Assembly (NCBI RefSeq): GCF_042686025.1
Contig: NZ_JBHUOZ010000003.1
Span: forward strand, 1,302,001 to 1,366,000
Direction: 5' to 3'
Source: Terrimonas rubra
Lineage (GTDB): Bacteria > Bacteroidota > Bacteroidia > Chitinophagales > Chitinophagaceae
DNA: 64,000 nt
A program made the translations under genes and the position numbers. Positions 29,601-36,421 of this stretch are shown here, piece by piece (within the stretch, counting starts at the first letter, position 1; the number at the start of each line of letters is the position of its first letter). The notes under the pieces are model-generated. The model worked only from the letters and a program-made list of their open reading frames with translations, did not search any database and was not told the origin of the DNA.

Positions 29601-32394
29601 TGGTACATATTATAATGTAAAACCGGGTAAGTATGAACTTGTCATGCGTACTTATAACGGCCATTACATAGTGGTAAAAGATATTGAAGTAAAGGCAGAA
29701 GGGCTGAATTATGTAAATGCAAAAAATGCAGCGTTTGAGAAAAACAACGAATTCGTGGCCTTACTGTCGCAACAACACGAGGAACGCAGGCGCGCTATCC
29801 TTTTATTGAACCGGGAGAAATATGAAAAACAAAAAAGAGCAGAAGCACAGCCCGGTGCGGTGCCCATGCCTTCAGGTAAAGCCGGTATAGCGGGTATGGT
29901 AAAAGATAGCCAGGGCGGTGCTCCCATTGTTGGAGTTGTAGTCACAATTAACGGATATACCACAGCCACCATTACTGACGAAAGCGGTACTTATAGTTTT
30001 AGAGAATTAAAGGCTGGGAGTTACAGAATAGTCTTTAGTAATATTGGATATGAGAGCTATGAGCAGGATATCGTCATAGAGGATGGTGCTGTCAAAACCG
30101 TAAATGCAGCCTTAAAACTGGTTACTCAACGGTTGGAAGAGGTAGTAGTAACCGCTTACGGCTTGCAGAAAAAGAGTAACCTGACCGGCGCCGTATCGAT
30201 GGTCAGCAGCCAGGAAATAACCTCGGTTTTAGCAGGTAAAGTAGCCGGGGTGAATGTAGAAGGAAAGTCTGATAATACTTCAAATATCATGATACGCGGA
30301 CTAAGTTCCTTAAACGCCGGTAATGCTGGTTTATATGTTGTAGACGGGGTGGTGATGGATAAGATGCCGGATGGGATTGATCCGGAAAATGTATCTCTTT
30401 TAAAGGGAGCAGAAGCCATTAGTTTATACGGTTCCCGCGCTGCCAATGGGGTGGTGATCATTACCACCAGGGGCTTTGCAGGCCCGGTGATCCGTGAACA
30501 GTTCAGGGATTATGCATTCTGGCAACCCAACTTGATTACCGATAAAAAAGGCCAGGTGTCCTTTGCCGTAACCTACCCGGATAATATTACCAGCTGGCAG
30601 ACTTTTGTAGTGGGTATGGATAAAAAGAAGCGCATTACCAAAACCTCTACAATTGTTAAAGCATTTAAACCCTTGCTGGCACAATTGTCGGCTCCCCAGT
30701 TTTTGGTAGAAGGTGACCGCAGTGTGTTTACCGGTAAACTGATGAACTATACCGGCGAAACGACTAATGCCACCGTGACTACCACTATCGGTCAGGAGTC
30801 AGTTACACATGCAGTAACCATGCCCGGCAAAGAAAGTGTACTGGTGCCTGTTCCTGTTCAGCCTGTTAATTATGATACCTTATCCGTTACGTTTTCTATG
30901 GATGTGGCAAATGGTTTTAAAGACGGAGAGCTGCGTAGGATACCGGTGATCAGGAAAGGTGTGAAAGAGACCACGGGTGATTTCTGGGTACTGCCGGCTG
31001 ACACGGCTTTCAGCTTTGTTCCGGTAAAAGAGGGAATGGTAACGGTTCATGCACAGAACAATGCCCTGGACCTGTTGCTGGACGAATTAAAACAACTGAA
31101 AGATTATCCTTATTACTGTATGGAGCAAACTGCTTCCAAGATAAGAGGATTATTGGCTGAGCAAAAGATCATGGCCCATTTAAAACGGCCTTTTACCGGT
31201 GATAAATTATTGCAGCAATTAAAACGAAAACTACAGGAGTCCCAGAATTTTGACGGTGGCTGGGGTTGGTGGAAAGGTGGTAACTCCAACCTGTATATCT
31301 CTGCCTATATCACCAAAGTGCTGCCTTTGTTGAAGGATGATCCCTTGCTGGCATCCAATATCCGTAATGCCCTCCTGTATTTACAAAACCAGTTGGGTAA
31401 TATGAACCGTTACCAGTTACTGGAGGTATTGTACACGCTCAGTGAAACAGGTCACCAGATGGACTATGTATTTTATTTAAGAAAAATTCCTTTTGACTCA
31501 ATAAACATCCACGGGCAATGGCAGGTGGTGAAGATCAGACAAATGCAGAACCTTCCATATCATACTGAACTGGATAAACTGATGGCGAAGAAGATACCCA
31601 CCATGTTAGGCGGGCTGCATTGGGGCATGGATAGTTATAGCTGGCAAAACAATGCCATGGCCACAACCACGCTTGCTTTCCAGGTATTGAACAATGAAAA
31701 AAATACCGAACAGGTGCTTGGTGGTATCTTACAATACTTTATGGCATCCAGGAAAAATGGTGGCTGGAGGAATACGGTTGAGTCGGCCAATATAACCAGT
31801 GTGCTCTTACCTTATCTCTTATCGCGGAATGCTTCGGTAGCAGAAAAACCGTCCTTACAGGTAAGTACTGCGGCAGGTGCTAAAGTGTATACTGAATTTC
31901 CGTTGACCTTATCTGTTAAAGAAAAAGGAACGATTGATTTTACCAGGATCGGTGGCGGTATGCTCTACCTCACTGCCTGGCAGACCTATTTTAATACGGC
32001 GCCACAGCCGGTATCAGATAAGTTTACCATCAGCACTGCTTTTGAAAGAAACGGTAAAACGGTTACCCATTTACAGGCCGGGGAAAAAGCCGTGATGAAA
32101 GTAACGGTAACTGTTCATGCTGAGGCGGAATATGTGCAGCTGGAAATTCCTATACCAGCAGGCTGTACCTATGCTGAAAGAAAACAGGATAACTGGCGGA
32201 TGCATAAAGAGTACCTGAAAGACAGGGTAGTGATGTTTATAGAAAACCTGCCGAAAGGTCAATATACCTATGAGGTTGAACTGGAACCAAGGTATACCGG
32301 TACTTATAACCTGAACCCGGTAAAAGCGGAGCTGATGTATTTCCCTACTTTTTATGGGCGTAACCAGGGAACTACCGTTAATATTGAAAAATAA
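26617..32394 (+). CDS. alpha-2-macroglobulin-like protein with inserted SusC-type plug domain
   Basis: A giant secreted protein of 1925 residues with signal peptide 1-19 (YTLHA before QQN) and no lipobox. An MG2-like domain starts near residue 229 (MVFSKPLYKPADTVRLKAY). A Lys/Glu/Arg-rich helix follows near 1060-1085. Next is a carboxypeptidase-regulatory-like domain at about 1089-1165 (GGAPIVGVVVTINGYTTATI), then a TonB plug at about 1172-1288 (EEVVVTAYG, MIRGLSSLNAGNAGLYVVDG, GSRAANGVVIITTRG). The A2M/MG7 domain follows from about 1290. The thioester is Cys1501-Met-Glu-Gln1504, and GGWGWWKGG marks the thioester-containing domain. No barrel follows the plug. Macroglobulins trap proteases by thioester chemistry. 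The plug replaces or fills the bait-region position, which is unusual. The family call is firm; the function of the insert is unknown. Confidence 0.92.
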   Translation: MRFFLLTVSFLWIGYTLHAQQNWPQLRKSSWQTLVYKIPADTAERYIHKGIASPEHYLHQEPFTSWHKDSSRSDELPVGNYLLLSLDGYKITARYYCQSRISIYPINNQRRVQIEVLDSLGLPVNLAAVWVNKKRLQQVKNSNTFLLKQKYPDETIIKVAIPGDTLFMELTAMEDIQKKAFPQRVHNFFTYNKAGRILAWPVKKIDRLFTGDRYYYKSKKSKGFRSNNGYMVFSKPLYKPADTVRLKAYILNRKLKQVRKPLSVYLEYSSDGQYISKELATVNPETPGAFVYDFVLGDSLKTDRTYTILFYDKKKNQYARNSFVMEDYLLDEVSSYTITPAKTAYFRHDTLAFTASAKDANGLSLMDGKVELYLLRNNVNAFYRDRMYIPDTLWRATKNLVVEGDTRFEVPGTYFPEADMDITVKAVFKNSNNEIQEKTAAITLAANQRLIQVEQADGFITATYRENGKSLAMEGTVANDHINATVIQFPYREKINPHLSYYSFVARVADSVMVSQYTAVNNYYQPQFRHVQEKDLAGFGLSNPYRITVHYAVFTGNKLVTNGVDTAADIVWKDKLKKNKLYNVHWNYIWAGEEHKGQEKVVLMDKLMQTDIKGAQTVYPGQKDTITVQVKDYKGKPAAGVNLTAVSYNTQFGGKAKVKEPPYLQRFKDGRRVLFDNYELDDADFTGYFHLGKHAAWIDKFHTDSMLYYQLLFPENGKKMVQTKLSEFLPQVSLHAVAKGVPQEIYMLYINRELVWYNGVTDRSKYAFPLMPGFVQFSMRLRDQYIELDSIYIQPYYKHDIVVDIDQLSGKYKKEERSHTLQPWEKQLLENSLLRLQNNDIHTGGLIWQGNRLVKLGAAKNYLVGPFRQNQPVIFYKPGVFDLEFPFEPAYQYRLSPKVARLERTPLFEKKVTLPLVKEPVWLLGDTIQAPPEIDYSVKPAVVNPVYLESNDHYYYNLKGNSQLVIAPPRDSSFEYGVLRPLADSGFTHIKRYNLGTYYNVKPGKYELVMRTYNGHYIVVKDIEVKAEGLNYVNAKNAAFEKNNEFVALLSQQHEERRRAILLLNREKYEKQKRAEAQPGAVPMPSGKAGIAGMVKDSQGGAPIVGVVVTINGYTTATITDESGTYSFRELKAGSYRIVFSNIGYESYEQDIVIEDGAVKTVNAALKLVTQRLEEVVVTAYGLQKKSNLTGAVSMVSSQEITSVLAGKVAGVNVEGKSDNTSNIMIRGLSSLNAGNAGLYVVDGVVMDKMPDGIDPENVSLLKGAEAISLYGSRAANGVVIITTRGFAGPVIREQFRDYAFWQPNLITDKKGQVSFAVTYPDNITSWQTFVVGMDKKKRITKTSTIVKAFKPLLAQLSAPQFLVEGDRSVFTGKLMNYTGETTNATVTTTIGQESVTHAVTMPGKESVLVPVPVQPVNYDTLSVTFSMDVANGFKDGELRRIPVIRKGVKETTGDFWVLPADTAFSFVPVKEGMVTVHAQNNALDLLLDELKQLKDYPYYCMEQTASKIRGLLAEQKIMAHLKRPFTGDKLLQQLKRKLQESQNFDGGWGWWKGGNSNLYISAYITKVLPLLKDDPLLASNIRNALLYLQNQLGNMNRYQLLEVLYTLSETGHQMDYVFYLRKIPFDSINIHGQWQVVKIRQMQNLPYHTELDKLMAKKIPTMLGGLHWGMDSYSWQNNAMATTTLAFQVLNNEKNTEQVLGGILQYFMASRKNGGWRNTVESANITSVLLPYLLSRNASVAEKPSLQVSTAAGAKVYTEFPLTLSVKEKGTIDFTRIGGGMLYLTAWQTYFNTAPQPVSDKFTISTAFERNGKTVTHLQAGEKAVMKVTVTVHAEAEYVQLEIPIPAGCTYAERKQDNWRMHKEYLKDRVVMFIENLPKGQYTYEVELEPRYTGTYNLNPVKAELMYFPTFYGRNQGTTVNIEK

Positions 32395-32424
32395 CAGTAC
32401 TGGCAATAAATGAAGCGGCTCTTA

Positions 32425-33477
32425 TTAGCGGCTTAACACTTTCGTATAACGGCTGATATCTGCTTCAGGGGAAAGCGGTACGCCGCCGGTAATATGATCA
32501 CAGAGCTGCTTGGCGAAATAGGGCGCGAGGGAACAGCCCTTAGTGCCCATGCCGTTTAAAATGCCAACAGCTGTATGCACGGGATGAAAGCCGGTAAAAG
32601 GTCTTCTTTCTACTGTTGCCGGGCGTATGGCTGCCAGGTGGTCAACAACAGTAAAGGGGATCTTTAAAAAATGTTGTAACTGCTGTATCGTCTGTTCATA
32701 AAATTCGCTGGTGGGACGGGAATCCTCAAATTCCCATAGATAATTGGAGCCTGCCCAGAATAACTCCGGTTCCGGCAGGGGTGCCAGGGTGATTGATTTT
32801 TTATAAATATGATCCTGTGCCAGGCCGGGTATGGTTACCAGCAAAGCCTCTCCTTTATTGGGGGCAAAGGGCAGGTTAGCAAAATAAGGGTTCTCATTGC
32901 CTGCAGCGCCATCACAGAAAATGATCTTTTTAGCCCGGATATCTTTATAACGAACAATGTCTTGATCAATCACTATTTGAGCAGGGTCAACAGTTTCGGA
33001 TAATAATCGTTGATGGGTTTGTAAATAATTTCTCCAGGCTGGCAGCAGTGTTTGCAAATGGGCAGTATAAGCAGGCTGAATACTGCCGATACCAAATTCA
33101 TAATTAAAAAGATGGGAGTAGTCGGTCTCTACCAGGTTGATATAAGGATTATCTTCCGCTTTCTTTTTTAAAAAGGATTCCCGCATGAAGGGATTAGGAA
33201 AGAAGTCAAGGATGTTTTTTTGCGAAATGGCTGTTATACCTAATAAAGCGCCTATTTCCCCGTAAGCTTCCCACGAATAAGGAATTATTTCATCGGCCTT
33301 CCATACTGTTACCACCCTGCGGCCGGTAACCGGGTTAATAATGCCGGCAGCCACCCGGGATGGCGCGTCTTCCCGGCTATCATCTATTACCAGGTAATCA
33401 ACTCCCGCTTTATCAAGATAATAACTCAAAAATGTACCGCAGATGCCTTGTCCTATGACCAATATATCCGTTTGCAT
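32425..33477 (-). CDS. FAD-dependent amino-acid-oxidase-like (DAO) oxidoreductase
   Basis: A flavoprotein of 350 residues with an N-terminal dinucleotide fold (DILVIGQGICGTFLSYYL, a GxGxxG motif) and LVIDD at the end of beta-2. SRVAAGIINPVTGRR is the FAD-contacting segment typical of the DAO superfamily. Near the C-terminus AIRPATVERRPFTGFHP and GILNGMGTKGCSLAPYFA complete the FAD site. It most resembles glycine-oxidase and MnmC-C-like members, but the substrate cannot be read from the sequence. It converges on the macroglobulin gene with 30 bases between them. It probably shares a transcript with the lipoprotein-like gene 26 bases upstream. Confidence 0.85.
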   Translation of the reverse strand: MQTDILVIGQGICGTFLSYYLDKAGVDYLVIDDSREDAPSRVAAGIINPVTGRRVVTVWKADEIIPYSWEAYGEIGALLGITAISQKNILDFFPNPFMRESFLKKKAEDNPYINLVETDYSHLFNYEFGIGSIQPAYTAHLQTLLPAWRNYLQTHQRLLSETVDPAQIVIDQDIVRYKDIRAKKIIFCDGAAGNENPYFANLPFAPNKGEALLVTIPGLAQDHIYKKSITLAPLPEPELFWAGSNYLWEFEDSRPTSEFYEQTIQQLQHFLKIPFTVVDHLAAIRPATVERRPFTGFHPVHTAVGILNGMGTKGCSLAPYFAKQLCDHITGGVPLSPEADISRYTKVLSR

Positions 33478-33503
33478 AGCGCAAAATTAACCATCGCAGC
33501 TAT

Positions 33504-34175
33504 TCATTTATTTGTTTTTCTTTTCCAATGCTGGTCAGCAGCCTTGCCATGCAATTTATTGCGACGGGCAGTAAACAATGTGTGCTGGTATAATACTGGC
33601 AGGCAGGCGGCATATAAAGTTACCCGGTGTGCATTATTGCCACTGATCTTTTTTATATCGCCGGGATAACTGATTGATCCGTAGCCATGGAAAAAGAAAC
33701 GGATGGTATCGGCTTGTTTAAAATCCTCTTCAAAATAATACAGGCTGTTCCCGTAATGAGCTTTGGATGGGCCATTATTGATCTGGATACGCCTGATATC
33801 GATACTGATCCCCTCGCTGTCCCAGAATGAAAAGGAAGTGATGCCGGTAAAAAAACTAACAGAATCGCTGAAGCTGCTATACTGTTCCTGCGGCAGGCTA
33901 CTCAATTCAATACCTTTTGGGGTAGAATGGTAGGTGCCGCTATTGACAAAAAAGCTATCCAACCGCATGGTCTTGTATACAAAACTGCTGTCCTCCTTTA
34001 AATGCAGGGTAGTGCTTTTATCTGTTTGCAGGTAGTAGGCGCCAAAAACAGTACGGTTCTGAGAACGGCAGGCGTAAAAGAATAACAAGGGGAACAATAA
34101 TACAGGTATCCATATGGTTCGATATGGTGTGGCGGTCAATAAAAGACGTATGGCATTTTTGGTGGTTAAGCTCAT
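33504..34175 (-). CDS. probable lipoprotein of unknown function
   Basis: A 223-residue protein with a hydrophobic segment (IWIPVLLFPLLFFYAC) ending in a cysteine near residue 36, followed by RSQN. This suggests a lipoprotein, although the lipobox (FYAC) is poor. The mature part is rich in Ser, Phe and Tyr and in short beta-strand-like patterns (LHLKEDSSFVYKTM, ISIDIRRIQI), compatible with a small beta-sandwich. The C-terminus is basic. I recognise no family. The DAO gene begins 26 bases downstream, so the two may be co-transcribed, while a terminator separates it from the DUF4476 gene behind it. Confidence 0.65.
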   Translation of the reverse strand: MSLTTKNAIRLLLTATPYRTIWIPVLLFPLLFFYACRSQNRTVFGAYYLQTDKSTTLHLKEDSSFVYKTMRLDSFFVNSGTYHSTPKGIELSSLPQEQYSSFSDSVSFFTGITSFSFWDSEGISIDIRRIQINNGPSKAHYGNSLYYFEEDFKQADTIRFFFHGYGSISYPGDIKKISGNNAHRVTLYAACLPVLYQHTLFTARRNKLHGKAADQHWKRKTNK

Positions 34176-34214
34176 GATTAAACTGACCTAAAAATACAGG
34201 TTTTTATAATGCAA

Positions 34215-34236
34215 AAGGGAGTGTGACCACTCCCTT
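34215..34236 (-). terminator. intrinsic terminator after the DUF4476 gene
   Basis: AAGGGAGTG / CACTCCCTT with a 4-nt loop and a short T-run on the minus strand, 26 bases beyond the stop at 34262. Confidence 0.7.
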
Positions 34237-34261
34237 CATTGCAAACTTACACTATTATGGC

Positions 34262-34999
34262 TTACCGGTAGTTACGTATATACCTGGTTAATTCGGCTTT
34301 ACTGTCCTTGTTCAAACGGGCTATTACGTAATCGTAATATTGTTTATCCACGGTTGTACTGTAAGCTATTTTAGCCAGCTCCAGCTTATAGCTCTCTATA
34401 CTGAACAGGGTTACCAGTTGTGCTACCTGGTTGCTGGTTAAGTTGTTTGACTTTACCACTTGTGTAGCCGATTTGATCTTATTGCTTTCCCGCCATTCGG
34501 CAGCAATATTCTTAACCACTCTTTCAAAATCGTAGCTGTTCATGCCCCTGCTTTCGGTATACACAGGGTAGTCGCCCCAGCTGCCATCATCATAATCATA
34601 AGTCCTGTCATGATCCCGTCCATAACCACGGCCGTTATTCTTTATAGCGGTTTCTTTCATGGTAGTACGTCCGTTACGGTCAATGCTGATGCTGATATGG
34701 GTTTTGTTATTGATCTTGATGCGGCTGTCGTACACCATCTCGTAACGTTTGCCCAGGATATTATAAAAGCCGGTATTCTTTTCGCGGTAAACCTTGATGG
34801 TATGGGTACCTGCTTTCAGGTTATCGATGGTAATAAAATTACCGCTGGTCTCAAAACGTTTACCGTTTACTACAACCCGCAGGTCTTCTTTTCCGGCGGC
34901 ACTAACGGTGATCTTACTGGCGTTAAAAACATTGGCAGCCATCGCGCCAACAGTTACTAATAAAGAAGCAAGGAGGGTAAAAATTGTTTTCATAATCAT
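34262..34999 (-). CDS. secreted DUF4476 domain protein
   Basis: A 245-residue exported protein. The signal peptide (MKTIFTLLASLLVTVGAMA) begins at the third codon, so the ATG at 34993 is as likely a start as 34999. Residues about 25-110 form a beta-rich part with a PEGA-like phrase (NLKAGTHTIKVYREKNTGF). A low-complexity Gly/Arg/Asp/Tyr linker follows. The last 90 residues are the DUF4476 helical domain (ESNKIKSATQVVKSNNLTSNQVAQLV in part, then DYVIARLNKDSKAELTRYI). The family is common in Bacteroidota and has no known activity. A 14-bp perfect palindrome lies 16 bases upstream of the start, and the gene has its own terminator. Confidence 0.88.
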   Translation of the reverse strand: MIMKTIFTLLASLLVTVGAMAANVFNASKITVSAAGKEDLRVVVNGKRFETSGNFITIDNLKAGTHTIKVYREKNTGFYNILGKRYEMVYDSRIKINNKTHISISIDRNGRTTMKETAIKNNGRGYGRDHDRTYDYDDGSWGDYPVYTESRGMNSYDFERVVKNIAAEWRESNKIKSATQVVKSNNLTSNQVAQLVTLFSIESYKLELAKIAYSTTVDKQYYDYVIARLNKDSKAELTRYIRNYR

Positions 35000-35015
35000 C
35001 TGTTTTAAAATAGTT

Positions 35016-35029
35016 GAACAATATTGTTC
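35016..35029. promoter_or_regulatory. 14-bp perfect palindrome before the DUF4476 gene
   Basis: GAACAATATTGTTC lies 17-30 bases upstream of the start at 34999. A near -7 box (minus-strand TATGCTTTG) lies a little further out, so the palindrome would fall just after the transcription start, a typical repressor position. Confidence 0.4.
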
Positions 35030-35464
35030 TGATTATTTATTTTCAAAGCATATGCCATCAATTATTAAATGCAGGAAATAAAAAGTTAAACAGCTTTATT
35101 ACATTTTAAAAAATTTAAAATGCTTGCCAGCACTGCATTACAGGCAATGTTATTTAAGGTTAATGCCTGGTTCAGGTTATGTAAATACAATGTAAGGGGC
35201 AGTGATTTGTTAAAGCGCTGTGTTAAGAAAAAACAATAATTTTTAGTGCCGCAACCTTTTAAAAAAAGATGCATCTTAGGTGAGATTTTAGGAACCTGCC
35301 TGCATATGGCCGAAAGCAGATTTTATTTTTTTATAAGCGAATTTTGGTGTGCTGTTTATGACGTCATTAATTATCCGCTGTTTAAATACTATGTGACCCA
35401 TCTGGGGGCGGTTTTTTTGTTTTCTTGTTATAAATATTTTATCCATCCGGGATAAGTTATAGAT
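35030..35464. other. AT-rich intergenic region, nothing recognised
   Basis: This is the first part of a 1.4-kb noncoding interval between the DUF4476 gene and the second macroglobulin gene. It has only short frames of implausible composition. I recognise no RNA gene or repeat within it. Confidence 0.4.
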
Positions 35465-35896
35465 AACCTCAACACAGGAGAGGTCTTTTAAAATCGGTGA
35501 TAAGGAAATACCACGGAGTAGCGCAGAGGTGTTTCACGGAGTAACACGGTGTTGTTGTATGGATTTGAGGCGTGTTGGGAATGCCTCCTGTCTTTGGCAT
35601 GACGTCCTCTCTTTTGGAATAGCCTGTCTGTCACCTCAACATAGGAGAGGTCTTTTACAATCGGGGATAAGGGAATACCACGGAGTGGCACAGAGGTGTT
35701 TCACGGAGTGATGCGGTGTTGTGGTATGGATTTGGGGCGTGTTGGAAATGCCTCCTGTCGTCGGCATGACGTCCTCTCTTTTGGAATAGCCTGTCTGTCA
35801 CCTCAACACAGGAGAGGTCTTTTACAATCGGGGATAAGGGAATACCACGGAGTGGCGCAGAGGTGTTTCACGGAGTAACACGGTGTTGTTGTATGG
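35465..35896. repeat. 167-bp tandem repeat, about 2.6 copies
   Basis: CCTCAACACAGGAGAGGTC or a one-base variant starts at 35467, 35634 and 35801, an exact 167-base period. Each unit holds ACCACGGAGT, GTTTCACGGAGT and GCATGACGTCCTCTCTTTTG. The third copy stops after TGTTGTTGTATGG. Copies differ at only a few positions, so the array is young or kept uniform. Two apparent 60-residue frames at 35529 and 35696 are the same repeat read twice. Confidence 0.92.
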
Positions 35897-35900
35897 GCGG

Positions 35901-36070
35901 CATCAAATCTTTGTAGCCTCATTATTGCAAAAGCGTATTACGACCCCGGAGCGGGTCGTATGTTGCTGAGCGGTTATTATTCTCCCAGATGCCAGTGACA
36001 TCAAACCTTTATAGATTCATGAATAGAAAAGCATGATACGACCCCGGAGGGGGCGCATATTATTTAACCG
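35901..36070. repeat. two copies of a CATCAAA-hairpin repeat
   Basis: Copy 1 (about 35901-35973) and copy 2 (about 35999-36070) both run CATCAAA(T/C)CTTT, then AAAAGC, then TACGACCCCGGAG, ending near CGG or CCG. In copy 1 TACGACCC / GGGTCGTA (35939-35960) is a perfect hairpin. In copy 2 the right arm has drifted. Such ACGACCCCGGAG hairpins look like a small palindromic repeat family. Confidence 0.6.
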
Positions 36071-36237
36071 CATATCCCGCTTCGAAGAATAATAAGATCA
36101 TTTACCCCAATAATCCTGGCATACCTATTGCCTGGTAACACGGTATTAATTTTTTGTAAAACCAAACAGGTCATGCAACCTTATAGGCGCTGCACATTCA
36201 ATTTATATAACACCCTTACCAGGCCCAATAGCATTAC

Positions 36238-36302
36238 TGCAGCTGAACGGAGCGTCGCAAGGAACGATTGGCTGTGTTACTACAGCCGGCACCCAAAAGA
36301 AA
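36238..36302 (+). repeat. dispersed intergenic repeat, copy 2
   Basis: It contains a 23-base block (36238-36260, core GAACGGAGCGTCGCAA) found exactly inverted at 48274-48296. It then has GCAAGGAACGAT and TGTGTTACTACAGCC, both matched at 7397-7435, and ends ACCCAAAAGAAA. Confidence 0.6.
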
Positions 36303-36392
36303 AGTGAAAAAAAGCCTAAAGCATAAAAGAAAGCTGTACAAAGTGTGTAAAAAATAAAATATCAGCATCCCAAAGGGCGGAATTAGTTTAGT

Positions 36393-36400
36393 TACTTTTG
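36393..36400 (+). promoter_or_regulatory. possible -7 box for the second macroglobulin gene
   Basis: TACTTTTG fits TAnnTTTG and lies 21 bases before the ATG at 36422. No TTG is found at a usual distance upstream. Confidence 0.3.
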
Positions 36401-36421
36401 TATACGTATAACCTAATAAGT

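Noticed and set aside
30130..30480. Stand-alone TonB-dependent receptor or gene fragment
   Set aside because: The plug lies in an unbroken frame between macroglobulin domains, with no barrel and no stop codon, so it is an insert and not a receptor or a pseudogene.
35086..35274. Leftward open frame of 62 residues in the 1.4-kb gap
   Set aside because: Composition is atypical and there are no motifs. It does not continue an adjacent operon.
35529..35878. Two open frames of 60 residues with almost the same protein
   Set aside because: Both are the 167-bp tandem repeat translated twice. They have no signal, motif or plausible composition.
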